From: Pseudomonadota bacterium
GTDB taxonomy: Bacteria; Myxococcota_A; Polyangia; Polyangiales; Polyangiaceae
DNA: 64,000 nt
NCBI GenBank assembly: GCA_023398955.1
Contig: JAEWRL010000219.1
Span: forward strand, 1-64,000
Reading direction: 5' to 3'
Part shown: positions 9,761 to 18,942 of the stretch, piece after piece
Layout of the letters: each line of letters starts with the position of its first letter
How positions within the stretch are numbered: position 1 is the first letter of the stretch
Made by a program: the position numbers and the translations under genes
Notes under the pieces: generated by a model
Databases searched by the model: none
Seen by the model: only the letters and a program-made list of their open reading frames with translations
Told to the model about the DNA's origin: nothing

Positions 9761-10654
9761 TCATGGCGCGGCGGTGAGAACGGCTCGCAGGCTCGTCTCT
9801 AGCTGCCTCTCGGCGTCGGCGACGAGTAGGGAAGATTGTGCCTGGATCTCCACTTCGAGCGAGCCGTCATGCCGCAAAACTGCTCGCACCGGCGTCCCAA
9901 TGCTGCGGTACGGCGAGAGAAGCAGGCCGCGACGAACACGATCGAGATCCTCCGGGGTGGGTTCGCGCGGGGGGCGGAGGCTCACGATGACGCTGGCCGT
10001 GTTCTCCGCTCGGGTCACGAGCACCGCGTGGTCGTGAAGGAGCCTGTTCGGAAGGAAGACGGTGGTGCCCTCCGGCGACCGAAGGTGTACGCCGGTCAGC
10101 CCAATCTCCCGCACGGTGCCTGTGTACTCGGCCACGACGATGCGGTCTCCCGGCTTGAAGCGCCCGCGAAAGGCCAGTCCGACCCCCACCGCCAAGCTCT
10201 CGAGTGAGCCCCGCAGGGTCGCCAGCGCCACCGCTGCAAACACCACCATGGCGGCGCCGGAAAGCACCGGAGCAACGGTGACGAACCGCCGCAGCACCAC
10301 ATACAGCAGCACAAGAGCCAGCAGCAGCTTGATGAACACCAGCCAACGGCCGAGCTTCCGCTCGACGTCGAAGCCCAGACGCCACATGCCGTGCACGAAC
10401 GCCCCCACTCCCTCGGCAGCCAGCAAAGCAACGACCCCATAGACGAACAAGAGCAGCAGCTCGTCCAGGCCCAGCAGGGAGGGGATCCGAGCCGCCTCCT
10501 CTGCCAGTCTTTCGCCTAGCGGCAGGACGGATCCCTCTCGCTCCAAGGATGGGGGGGCGGTCGAGGAACACGCCAGCGTCGAAAACGCCGCAGGGAGGGA
10601 AAACGGCCACGCCCTCGTTCGCCCTCGGCAGCACAGCGATCCAGAGGGGGTCAT
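9761..10654 (-). CDS. Small-conductance mechanosensitive channel (MscS family)
   Basis: It is a stretch-activated channel that releases solutes after hypo-osmotic shock. Three hydrophobic segments occur at about residues 43-70, 84-104 and 108-150. The last contains the Gly/Ala-rich pore-like helix LRGSLESLAVGVGLAF. The beta domain follows with FKPGDRIVV and a VFLPN segment, which are family hallmarks, then an alpha/beta C-terminal domain. At 297 aa it matches short MscS proteins. The first 30 residues look like a signal sequence with a possible lipobox (STLACSS), which is odd for this family. Its ATG overlaps the stop of the antiporter-ATPase fusion (ATGA). It is the last gene of the potassium/osmotic operon, a sensible place for an efflux safety valve. 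Confidence 0.9.
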   Translation of the reverse strand: MTPSGSLCCRGRTRAWPFSLPAAFSTLACSSTAPPSLEREGSVLPLGERLAEEAARIPSLLGLDELLLLFVYGVVALLAAEGVGAFVHGMWRLGFDVERKLGRWLVFIKLLLALVLLYVVLRRFVTVAPVLSGAAMVVFAAVALATLRGSLESLAVGVGLAFRGRFKPGDRIVVAEYTGTVREIGLTGVHLRSPEGTTVFLPNRLLHDHAVLVTRAENTASVIVSLRPPREPTPEDLDRVRRGLLLSPYRSIGTPVRAVLRHDGSLEVEIQAQSSLLVADAERQLETSLRAVLTAAP

Positions 10655-13600
10655 GAGCGCACCTGGAAGACACGCAGGCCCTGGAGCACAGTGGGGCGGA
10701 GCTGGATGGGTATCCTTGCAGGATCGCGTTCGGCGGCCCCACCTTCCACCAATCCCGCAGCTCTGAGAAATGCCAAGCGTCGCACCACATCTGTGCGCGC
10801 GAATCCCAGAAGCTGGACCAAACGGCTCTGGCGCAGCGGGCCGAAGCGCAACAGCTGGGTGAGCACCGCCTGATCCCGTGGCTCGAGCCAGCCCACGAAT
10901 GGAAGTGCCGCGCGAAGCAGGCGCTGGACGGTGACTTCGATCGAATCGTCAGGGCCCAAGACTATGGACTGAAGCCATAGAGAAAGAGCCCGAGAGAGAT
11001 TTCCATCGCTCAGGCCCGCCAGAACGCGCCACGTCACTTCTTGATCGGTCAGCCCGGGGATGCGGTTGCGAACGGCGCTGAGCGGCGCTGTGCCGTGACG
11101 CAGAGTGCGCCCGCTCATCCTGTGGCGCTCGTCGATGACGGCGCGAAGCCCTGGTGCAGACAACGGTTCGAGGCGCACGAGGAGCCCGAAGGCGTGGGCA
11201 AGTGGCGCAACCTCCTGAAACAGGGCAAAGGCGGTCGCCTCGACAGAGACCACCCAGAATGCGGTGCCCGCAGTCCTGACCACCAGGTCGAGGAAGCGCT
11301 CCAGCTCGGTCATGCCGGACAAATCGGGAGCAAACCACTGCTCCAGGTCGTCCACGATGATTGTGGTCCTGACAGTAGTCAAGGACTTGGCTATCGCGCC
11401 GACCGTCGGGCGTGTCGCGAGGCTGACGCCGAGCGCCGCCAGCAATCCGAGGTCGCGCCGCCACTGCAGCGTCTCGGGGCGAATCACGCGGGGCGCGGAG
11501 AGCTCCAGTTTGCACTGATTGAGCAGCGATGTGCGGCCCGTACCATGCGCACCGACGATCAATGCAGACGCCACTCCGCCTTCGAGCCAGGAGCGCTCCG
11601 TCGCGATGACTGCCTCGAGCTCGCGGCGGTAGGCGACGAAGAGCCGAGGGCCGACCAAGGGTTCCAAGCTGAAGAGCTTCGCGTAGGCGCCCGGGACGCG
11701 CGCGTGAGTCGTGTGGCGAACGACGTGTTCGTGAAGGCTAACGGCATCGAGGTGCGCCTTTCGATACCGGCTGAGCAAATCTCGGGAGAGATCGCTCTTG
11801 CCGACCCGATGCACGGTCGCGCCCAGGGCTTCCCTCCAGGCGTGCAACAGTGCACGGAAGCGTTGGAGCCCCGCCTGAACGCTCCGAACGGCAACCCGCC
11901 GTGCCGTGCCATCCCGTGCCTGTGCTGGTTCAAGGAGTGCGGCACCCAGTCTCTCGAACGCCGCCTCCACGCGCGGAGGGATTGCGGTAGCTGCCAATGA
12001 ATGCGCCTCGTTCAGGGTCTCTGCCTGTTCGGCGAGACGTCCAGCAGCGCGCCCCAACGCGTCACCCACCGCCACCGCGACGTCCGCATCCGGCTCCCCT
12101 TCCAGCTGCTCGAGCGCATAGACCGCGATCTCCTCGGCCTCCCGAAGCCGCTGTGTGGTAGTGACCATCGCCACCGCGACGCGACGCACGTCCTCCTCTA
12201 TCGCGGGAAGCAGCTCCTTCAGCAACGTCTCCTGCCACAGAGCAGCAGCCGTCAACGCCACCGATGGTACCCGCTCCGGCGTTGCCTGTGCGGCGAGGAT
12301 CCGTGCATCAGCGACAAGCATCCGCTGAGGCAAGGACTCGATGGCGCGTCGCACATCGAGCGCGACGCGGTGCGTCGAGACACCGCTGCGGAACCGGGCC
12401 GCGTTGCGCTCCAGGTCGGCCCACACCGCTTCGCTGAACGCTTCCCTCACGTTTGATTGCAGCGCCTCTCGACTCGCAGCGGGCTCGGGCGAGGCTACGA
12501 GTCGTTGGCGAATGGACAAGAGCTTGCCCTCCACGCCGCGTAGCGCGGCCGCCGAGGCTTGAACCGACGACTCGATGGGCTGGATCACCGACTCTGCGAG
12601 CGAGACCCGCGTCGCCCTCCGTGTTCCACCAACCAGAGCAGCCAAATGGACTGCATTCCGCGCGGCCTGCAGGGCGGCAGCCCAAGCCTCCGATTCTCGC
12701 GCAACGCCGAGGAGGAGCTCTCGGACCTCCGCTTCGGTGGATGAGTAGCGGATGGACGACAGCGGAAGAGAGGGGGCGCCGGCATCCTCCAGAAGGCCAA
12801 TGAAGCCTTGAATCCCAAGAACCCGCGCCCGCTCCATGTCGCGCGCTGAACTATCCAGTAGCTCCTCGAAACGGACGACGATCGAGTGCAGCGCCTCGGC
12901 GGGGGAAAGGTGACCGAGCGCTACCCGCTGCAGGTCCGCGAGGACCGCTGCTTCGGCGAGGTTGGCGCGCCGGAGCACCTCCAACTGAGCACGGACGAAC
13001 CGCGCCTCGATCGAAACCCGCGCGCAGGTGGCGACGGGGACCATACGCACGTTGGTCGACTTCAGCGCACGCTCGACACGCAGCCATCGCCGCTTCCAGC
13101 GCACGTTGGCGCGCTCCGCCACGACGTGCTCGTAGTGGCGCGGAAGGTAGGGCAGAGCTCGGGCTTCCGGCAAATGCCGCAGCTCCTGGCGCGTCCTCCG
13201 AAAGAGCTCATGGACGAACTCGCTCCTGTCATGGCAGAGAGCAGTCGGTCCTGCCGCGCTCCATGCGGCCATGTTCTCCAGGGGATCGAGAGTTCGCTCG
13301 TTCAAGACTGGTTCGAGCTCCGTCGTGAGCCCATGAGCCCACGGCACCAGCTGGTCCTCCACCAGAGCGCGATTGGCGACATCCACCGCCTCGGCAACGC
13401 GACCCGCGTAGGTGGCAATACGGCGGTCTTGAGTCGCCGCCAATACCTCCTCCAAGCGGGTCTGGACAGGAGGTCCGGCGGCATCCCGCTCGCTGTGCGG
13501 CGGGAGAGGTTCGGCGGAGGGTCTGGGCTCGGCCCCCTGAACCTCGCCGGCTCTCCGAAGTGCGAGGCGCAGCGTGATCGGCCCGACGAGGAGATTCACG

Positions 13601-14814
13601 GCGACCGTGGCCATGCCGAGCGTCAACAGCGTGTCACTCAGCGACGGCAGTTGCGTTGCCGCTATCCCGACGAGCCCAAGGGTCACTCCGGCTTGGGGCA
13701 GGTAACCAAGCCATGCGCCGCGCCGTACCGCCTGCGATTCCCCGCCGAGAGCCCCGCCGACCCTCCCGGCGACATAATAGACGCTGGCGCGCGCTGCCGC
13801 TATGAGCACGGCGAGGGGCAGCACCTCGGAGGTGCGCCCGAGGTCGATCCCGGCGCCAGCGTTGGTGAAGAAGACGACGAACACCGGCAACGCGACAAGT
13901 TGCACGGGCCGCATCAGATCGTGCTCGTGACGCGAGAAGTTCCTGACGAAAAAGCCCGCCGTGATGAATACGAGCAGCAACTCCAGGTGAAGTGCGCGGC
14001 TGACTTCCGCAACCACCAGGATCATGGCGGCAACGAAGAGAAGCATCTCGGCCTTGACGTAGCGGAGATACAGGATGAGCAGGACGCCGAGCACCGAGCC
14101 GATGCCAATGGAAGCCCCCAACTCGGACGCCACCTTCAGCATGATGGCGTGACCACCCGCGACTGCAGCTCCGACGAGTCCTTGCGCGACCGCCAGGGAA
14201 AGTGCCAGCGCGACCACCACGACGAGGTCCTTGAGCACCGCAGCCCCGAGCACCAGGTCGCTCAATCGTCCCTTGGCGCGCACCTCGGCAGTCACGGCCA
14301 GCGCGATGGCCGGTGATGTCCCGATGGAGAGAGTGCCAAAAACCAGGGCGACGGCCAGTATGGTAGCTGGCGAGTCCAATGACAGTGACCCGACGAGCAG
14401 CTCCCAGATGTATACGGTCCCCCCCACGACGACGACGCCGAGCAGAACCTTGATGGCGATGGTGCCGAGGAGTGTCTTCCAAAGCCGAGTGATCTGACGA
14501 GCGTCGAGCTCGAGTCCGGCTGCCGTCGCGATGAGGCCGAGCGCCAAGGTATTGAACATCCGCATCTCGTCAACGACCCCTCGCGAAAGGATGTCGGCGA
14601 CGGACGGGCCCAGCAGAGTGCCGGTGACGATGTATCCCGTGACCCGGGGCAGGCTCAGCAGTGTCCCCATCTCTGCCACCGTGAAGGCAGCCAGGAGCAC
14701 GAACCCGATCGCGGCGAGGGTCATTGGATCGGTGGCAGTCGCCGACTCGGCTTTGAGCGCGCTGACCCCGAGCATCACAGCGAGCAGCACGAGCAAGACG
14801 CCAACCCGTCTCAT
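10651..14814 (-). CDS. CPA-type cation/proton antiporter fused to a C-terminal NTPase, 1387 aa
   Basis: Residues 1 to about 420 form a polytopic membrane domain of the sodium/proton exchanger (Kef/CPA2) type, with a repeated Gly-rich helix pattern such as GYIVTGTLLGPSVADIL. A long Ala/Arg-rich helical region follows (about 440-1040). The C-terminal part resembles an AAA/STAND NTPase. Its Walker A-like motif is GAHGTGRTS at about 1086, with arginine where the catalytic lysine normally sits. Walker B is TTIIVDDLEQW at about 1150. A winged-helix-like end (LRFGPLRQSRLVQLLGF) lies at about 1320. No RCK domain is present, unlike KefB/KefC. The start at 14814 is chosen because AAGGAGG lies seven bases upstream; an ATG-like codon at 14871 would overlap trkH. 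The fusion could couple nucleotide state to ion exchange (inference). Confidence 0.85.
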   Translation of the reverse strand: MRRVGVLLVLLAVMLGVSALKAESATATDPMTLAAIGFVLLAAFTVAEMGTLLSLPRVTGYIVTGTLLGPSVADILSRGVVDEMRMFNTLALGLIATAAGLELDARQITRLWKTLLGTIAIKVLLGVVVVGGTVYIWELLVGSLSLDSPATILAVALVFGTLSIGTSPAIALAVTAEVRAKGRLSDLVLGAAVLKDLVVVVALALSLAVAQGLVGAAVAGGHAIMLKVASELGASIGIGSVLGVLLILYLRYVKAEMLLFVAAMILVVAEVSRALHLELLLVFITAGFFVRNFSRHEHDLMRPVQLVALPVFVVFFTNAGAGIDLGRTSEVLPLAVLIAAARASVYYVAGRVGGALGGESQAVRRGAWLGYLPQAGVTLGLVGIAATQLPSLSDTLLTLGMATVAVNLLVGPITLRLALRRAGEVQGAEPRPSAEPLPPHSERDAAGPPVQTRLEEVLAATQDRRIATYAGRVAEAVDVANRALVEDQLVPWAHGLTTELEPVLNERTLDPLENMAAWSAAGPTALCHDRSEFVHELFRRTRQELRHLPEARALPYLPRHYEHVVAERANVRWKRRWLRVERALKSTNVRMVPVATCARVSIEARFVRAQLEVLRRANLAEAAVLADLQRVALGHLSPAEALHSIVVRFEELLDSSARDMERARVLGIQGFIGLLEDAGAPSLPLSSIRYSSTEAEVRELLLGVARESEAWAAALQAARNAVHLAALVGGTRRATRVSLAESVIQPIESSVQASAAALRGVEGKLLSIRQRLVASPEPAASREALQSNVREAFSEAVWADLERNAARFRSGVSTHRVALDVRRAIESLPQRMLVADARILAAQATPERVPSVALTAAALWQETLLKELLPAIEEDVRRVAVAMVTTTQRLREAEEIAVYALEQLEGEPDADVAVAVGDALGRAAGRLAEQAETLNEAHSLAATAIPPRVEAAFERLGAALLEPAQARDGTARRVAVRSVQAGLQRFRALLHAWREALGATVHRVGKSDLSRDLLSRYRKAHLDAVSLHEHVVRHTTHARVPGAYAKLFSLEPLVGPRLFVAYRRELEAVIATERSWLEGGVASALIVGAHGTGRTSLLNQCKLELSAPRVIRPETLQWRRDLGLLAALGVSLATRPTVGAIAKSLTTVRTTIIVDDLEQWFAPDLSGMTELERFLDLVVRTAGTAFWVVSVEATAFALFQEVAPLAHAFGLLVRLEPLSAPGLRAVIDERHRMSGRTLRHGTAPLSAVRNRIPGLTDQEVTWRVLAGLSDGNLSRALSLWLQSIVLGPDDSIEVTVQRLLRAALPFVGWLEPRDQAVLTQLLRFGPLRQSRLVQLLGFARTDVVRRLAFLRAAGLVEGGAAERDPARIPIQLRPTVLQGLRVFQVRS

Positions 14815-14821
14815 GGGCATC

Positions 14822-14828
14822 CCTCCTT
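14822..14828 (-). promoter_or_regulatory. Strong Shine-Dalgarno site that decides the fusion gene start
   Basis: Read on the minus strand the site is AAGGAGG, ending seven bases before the ATG at 14814. It sits in the 22-base gap after the trkH stop. It argues against the longer start at 14871 and suggests that the fusion gene is translated at a good rate on its own. Confidence 0.75.
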
Positions 14829-14836
14829 TCGCCAGG

Positions 14837-16282
14837 TCATCGTCTCCAACACTCCGGGGTAAAGACCGCAAGCAACGCGAAGATCTCGAGGCGCCCGGCG
14901 ATCATGCAGAAGATGAGCACGAGCTTACCAATGCCGGGCACCACCTCGAAGTTCTGCGTGGGCCCCACCTGGCCCAGTCCGGGACCCACGCTGGATAGGC
15001 ACGCGACCACGGCGGACATGGCGCTCTGGATATCGAAACCAAGACCCACGAGAACGGTAGACGCAGCGATGAACAACAGGAAATACGCACAGATGTAGAC
15101 CGCGATCTGGTGGAGCACCCCGCTGTCGACGGCGGAGCCCCCGAGGCGCACGACGAAGACGCGGTTCGGACTTACGGCAGCCGACAACTCCTTGATGGTC
15201 AGCTTGAGGGCGGCGAACACCCGTGATGCCTTCAATCCTCCCGCCGTCGAACCAGCGCAGGCCCCCATGAACATCGCCACAAACAGGACCCACCGCGCGA
15301 TGTCAGGATAGCTGTCAAAGTCCTCAGTCATGAACCCCGTCGTCGTCGTGACGGCCGCGGTTTGAAACGCGGCATACCGAAGCGCCGTCAATGCGTCGGG
15401 GTGCCGGTCCAGGATTGCGAGGAAGACGACGCCGATGAGGAGCGCGTTGACGAAGAGGAAGAAGCGGATCTCGTAGTTACGTACGAGCTCCAGAGGCTTA
15501 CCCCGAAGCGCCGCGTAGTATAGCCCGAAGTTCAATCCACTGAGTATCATGAAGACGAAGACGATCCAATCGATCAGGGCGCTCTCGAAGTAGCCGATAC
15601 TAGCGCTCCGAGAGGAGAACCCGCCCGTTCCCAAAGTGGACATTGCGTGGCAGCAGGCGTCGAACCAAGACATCCCAGCGAGCCATAGCAACACACCGCA
15701 AGCGACCGTGAGCGTCGCGTAGACCCACCACAGCACGAGCGCCGTTTGGCGAATCCGCGGACGCAAACCCTCGGTGATTGGCCCTGGAACCTCGGTACGA
15801 AACAGGTGCCGAGCGCCGACCCCGAAGTGCGGAAACACGGCGACGAAGAGCACCACGACGCCCATCCCACCAAGCCAATGCATGAGGCACCGCCAGAGAT
15901 TCGTAGCGCGGCTCAGACCATCGACGTCGCTCACGACAGTGGCACCCGTCGTGGTGAAGCCGCTCACCGACTCGAAGAGCGCGGACATCGGGTTGGTGAT
16001 GGCGCCCTCGACGATCAGCGGCAAAGCTCCGAACACGCCTAGGCCGATCCACGTCAAGGCGACGACGCCAAGGGCATCTTTTCGGTGGAGGGTGGCCGTG
16101 GCGCCCCGCCCCAAGTAGCGAAGCCCCGCCGCGGCCAGCCCGGCCATGATGCTGCTTCCCCCGTAAGCGATGGCCCCTCGCCAATTGCCATCGACCGTAG
16201 CGAGCACGGCGGGAATGGCGACGAAGACGGCCAACAGGGCCAGGAGAGCGCCCGTGAGGCGAGCGACGACACGCAGGTTCAT
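14837..16282 (-). CDS. trkH: Trk-type potassium uptake channel subunit
   Basis: It is the membrane pore of the Trk potassium uptake system, driven by membrane potential. The protein has the four pore-loop repeats typical of TrkH/KtrB: TTTGAT (about residue 112), STLGTGGFS (about 215), TTTTGFMT (about 315) and SSVGPGLG (about 435). These hold the single conserved glycine of each selectivity filter. It has the expected length of 481 aa and about ten helices. It lies three bases after the trkA stop, so pore and regulator are co-translated. Downstream is the antiporter-ATPase fusion. The combination of uptake, exchange and MscS in one operon indicates control of turgor or cell potassium. Confidence 0.95.
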   Translation of the reverse strand: MNLRVVARLTGALLALLAVFVAIPAVLATVDGNWRGAIAYGGSSIMAGLAAAGLRYLGRGATATLHRKDALGVVALTWIGLGVFGALPLIVEGAITNPMSALFESVSGFTTTGATVVSDVDGLSRATNLWRCLMHWLGGMGVVVLFVAVFPHFGVGARHLFRTEVPGPITEGLRPRIRQTALVLWWVYATLTVACGVLLWLAGMSWFDACCHAMSTLGTGGFSSRSASIGYFESALIDWIVFVFMILSGLNFGLYYAALRGKPLELVRNYEIRFFLFVNALLIGVVFLAILDRHPDALTALRYAAFQTAAVTTTTGFMTEDFDSYPDIARWVLFVAMFMGACAGSTAGGLKASRVFAALKLTIKELSAAVSPNRVFVVRLGGSAVDSGVLHQIAVYICAYFLLFIAASTVLVGLGFDIQSAMSAVVACLSSVGPGLGQVGPTQNFEVVPGIGKLVLIFCMIAGRLEIFALLAVFTPECWRR

Positions 16283-16285
16283 CGC

Positions 16286-17626
16286 CTACCCTCCCAGCTT
16301 CCGAATGGCCCGCTGAAGCTGTCGAGCAGCGTGGGGCAATGCCGCCAGAATAACGATATCGCGACGCGCCAGAGGGGTTTCTGCACGCCAAGGTATCGAT
16401 AAGCCCTTCCGCACGAGCGCCACGAACTCCGCTTGCGGCGGCAGCGGCAGGTCCGCGACGCGCAGCCCCTGAGGAAGCTCACCAGGAAGCAGGATCTCCA
16501 AGAGCTCGTGCCGAGACCCTGTCAGGGACTCACGTCCGAGGATGCCGGCACCCGGCAGGCCGCGTCGTATCACCTGCAGCAGGGCGTCGTGAGCGCCGGC
16601 CGTGCCACGAACACCGAGGTGAGCATAGACGTCCGCGTAACCGGGACGGTGAACGAGCGCGAAGACATCGGGGACGCCCAGGTCGCGCATCATCAAAGCG
16701 CTCATGAGGTTCACCTCGTCGGCACGGGTAGCACTGACGGCAACGTCCGCCGCTTCGGCGTGTTCGTCCTGGAGGATGGCGATCGATGTACCATCCCCGT
16801 GCACCACGTTGACACGGTCCAAAGCTCGGGCCAGGTCCTCGCACCGACGTGAATCATGATCCACGATCATTACCCGCTCACAGAAGAGCGCGAGGCGCTC
16901 CGCGACCTGCGAGCCCACGTCCCCACCGCCGACCACTATCGCGCGCTTTCTGTCCCCGGGTCCCCGCAGCTCCGCTGCCGCAGCAAGAACGTGATGTGGC
17001 CTCCCAGCGAGTAGCAACGCGTCGTCGTCTTCGAGTCGGTCGACGGCAGAGGGGTGGCGAAGGATACCATCCCGCACCACGCCAGCAATCGCGGCGGGCG
17101 TGCCCGTGTCGATGGTGCGCGGGGCACGCCCGAGGGCACGGCGGCATCGATTCACGGACAGAGATGCAACCTGCACCGAGTTGCCTGCGAAGTGTCCGAC
17201 GTACTCGGTGTCGAGGTGTACGACGAGCCTCACGAGCTCGTCCGCCACCAAGCGCGACGCGCAGAGGATTTGCTGCACGCCCAGCACGCCCTGCTCGACT
17301 CCCGCGGTCGTCTCGAAGAACGCCGGGTCGTCGACGCGTGCCGTCGTGCGGCGCGCACCGAGGCTCGACGCGAGCCCTGCAGCCACGACGTTCGTCTCAT
17401 CGGTGCCTGTCACCGCGACGACCAGCGCTGCATCCGATACCCCAGCGCTTCTCAGGACGGAACGGTGTGTCACGTCGCCGCGCAGCGTCAAGACGTCAGC
17501 CCGCTCGTCGGCTTCTCGGAGGGCCTCGGGATCGCAATCGACGAGCACCACGTCGTGACCGATCCTGGATAACTCGTGCGCGACGAATCGACCAACGTCC
17601 CCTGCCCCCAGGATTACGACTTTCAT
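16286..17626 (-). CDS. trkA: Trk potassium uptake regulatory subunit with two RCK domains
   Basis: A cytoplasmic nucleotide-binding ring protein that gates TrkH. Two Rossmann-type RCK domains are present. The first begins MKVVILGAGDVGRFVAHEL, with an acidic residue at the end of strand 2 (VDCDPE). The second begins near residue 229 with VVGGGDVGSQVAERL and VDHDSRR. Each is followed by a TrkA-C domain (about 135-215 and 365-446). The 446 aa length is that of double-RCK TrkA, as in E. coli. Its ATG overlaps the stop of the upstream antiporter (ATGA) and its stop is three bases before trkH. Confidence 0.95.
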   Translation of the reverse strand: MKVVILGAGDVGRFVAHELSRIGHDVVLVDCDPEALREADERADVLTLRGDVTHRSVLRSAGVSDAALVVAVTGTDETNVVAAGLASSLGARRTTARVDDPAFFETTAGVEQGVLGVQQILCASRLVADELVRLVVHLDTEYVGHFAGNSVQVASLSVNRCRRALGRAPRTIDTGTPAAIAGVVRDGILRHPSAVDRLEDDDALLLAGRPHHVLAAAAELRGPGDRKRAIVVGGGDVGSQVAERLALFCERVMIVDHDSRRCEDLARALDRVNVVHGDGTSIAILQDEHAEAADVAVSATRADEVNLMSALMMRDLGVPDVFALVHRPGYADVYAHLGVRGTAGAHDALLQVIRRGLPGAGILGRESLTGSRHELLEILLPGELPQGLRVADLPLPPQAEFVALVRKGLSIPWRAETPLARRDIVILAALPHAARQLQRAIRKLGG

Positions 17627-18942
17627 GGGCGCTCCTCCGCGGCGCGGAGGGAACTGCTTCCCATCTTTCCCTCCTCCTCGCTCGACGGGCTGGGGGCTCT
17701 GTCGGTCTCACCAGCGTCGGCCAGGACACGGCTGAGGATGCGATCGCTGAATAGATCGCACGCGAATACCCCCACCAGCACGGTCGTGAGCACGATGGGC
17801 GCGTGGTCCGGTCGCCACAGTGCATCATTTAACCCAATAGCGATCGCCATGGTACCTTGAGAGAGAAAGGCGCGGCCGAGCCGGATGCCACGGGGGCCTT
17901 CCTGCATGAATAGCCGCGCCATGAGTGGCGTCACCAGCGCACCGCCAAGGATCCTTACGGCAACGTAAGCCCCAGGAAGGAGCCAAAGCCAACCGCTCGT
18001 CGGAAGCCAATGCGCGCCAGCGAAGATGGTGATGAGGACGAAGAGTGGATGCTGAAGGCGGTCCAGGTGCTCGCGAACCCGCTCGGCCCGATTGGAAGTG
18101 GCGGCAACGGTGATGCCGGCCAGCAGATTTATGAACAGCGGCGAGATTTCGAGAGCCACCCCTACCCCGGATGCGAAGGTGACGAGCCCGATGGTCGCGA
18201 GGAACACCCGTCCGGGATCCTCTTCCCGGCCGATGAAGAGCGTGAACAAGAGACCAATCACTATGGCAGCGCCGGCCGACGTGACCGCCCACTCCACGAC
18301 AGTGAGGCGAAGCGCCGACTCGACCGACGCGGCGCGCATCGAAGACAACGTGAGCCCGAAGATGATGACGCTGACGTTCTGTGCCACCGCGCTGCCCGTG
18401 AGGGCGAAGCGCGTGACCCTCCCGCTCGCTCGGCTGGCTTCGCAGACTCGCGCCACGAGCGCCGTCGAGACGGTGCCAGCAACACAACCGAGTACGAGGG
18501 CCGTCCACATGGCATCGCTTGAAAAGTGAAGCTCGACGACGTACCCGGCGACTCGAAGCACGGGTCTGGAGACGACGAACCCGGCCCTCGGGGAATCGGT
18601 GAGCCACTCGACGAGCGGCAGCAAACAAGCTGCCGATATCGCGATGACTCCCAGAACGCTCCCAACTCCGGCAGCAGCGCTGCTAGCGTCGCCCAAGGCG
18701 CGCCGCGTGCGTAGCCCCAGCACGAAGCCCGCCAAACCGAGCAGCAACGAGATGAACGGTTCGAACGCCTGGAGCGCCTCGGCGCTCAGAAGATTCCACG
18801 TGAACTGGGGGCCGATGAGTACACCGACGAGGACGTACTCCGTTCCGGAGAGTGTGACAAAGCGGGCTGCTGAACGCGTGAGAATGCGACCAACCGCGAA
18901 GCTGAAGATCACGACGAGCACCAAGAGCAGGCTCAAGCTCAT
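17623..18942 (-). CDS. CPA-superfamily sodium(potassium)/proton antiporter, 439 aa
   Basis: The protein is almost entirely hydrophobic, with about 12 predicted helices starting at MSLSLLLVLVVIFSFAVG. The pattern is that of a CPA2/Kef-like exchanger, including the GPQ-type re-entrant segment VLVGVLIGPQF near residue 38. A short acidic-rich C-terminal tail (SPSSEEEGKMG) replaces the RCK domain. The start at 18942 is set by an ATGA overlap with the upstream lipoprotein stop. A longer frame to 19284 is the mirror of that gene and is not used. Within the operon it would balance Trk-driven uptake by exporting cation, perhaps under the same TrkA control (inference). Which ion it carries cannot be read from sequence. 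Confidence 0.85.
   Translation of the reverse strand: MSLSLLLVLVVIFSFAVGRILTRSAARFVTLSGTEYVLVGVLIGPQFTWNLLSAEALQAFEPFISLLLGLAGFVLGLRTRRALGDASSAAAGVGSVLGVIAISAACLLPLVEWLTDSPRAGFVVSRPVLRVAGYVVELHFSSDAMWTALVLGCVAGTVSTALVARVCEASRASGRVTRFALTGSAVAQNVSVIIFGLTLSSMRAASVESALRLTVVEWAVTSAGAAIVIGLLFTLFIGREEDPGRVFLATIGLVTFASGVGVALEISPLFINLLAGITVAATSNRAERVREHLDRLQHPLFVLITIFAGAHWLPTSGWLWLLPGAYVAVRILGGALVTPLMARLFMQEGPRGIRLGRAFLSQGTMAIAIGLNDALWRPDHAPIVLTTVLVGVFACDLFSDRILSRVLADAGETDRAPSPSSEEEGKMGSSSLRAAEERP

Noticed and set aside
12886..14316. A 476-residue plus-strand reading frame opposite the antiporter fusion gene
   Set aside because: It mirrors the fusion gene, has low-complexity composition and no family motifs, and the minus strand has clear transporter and NTPase motifs.
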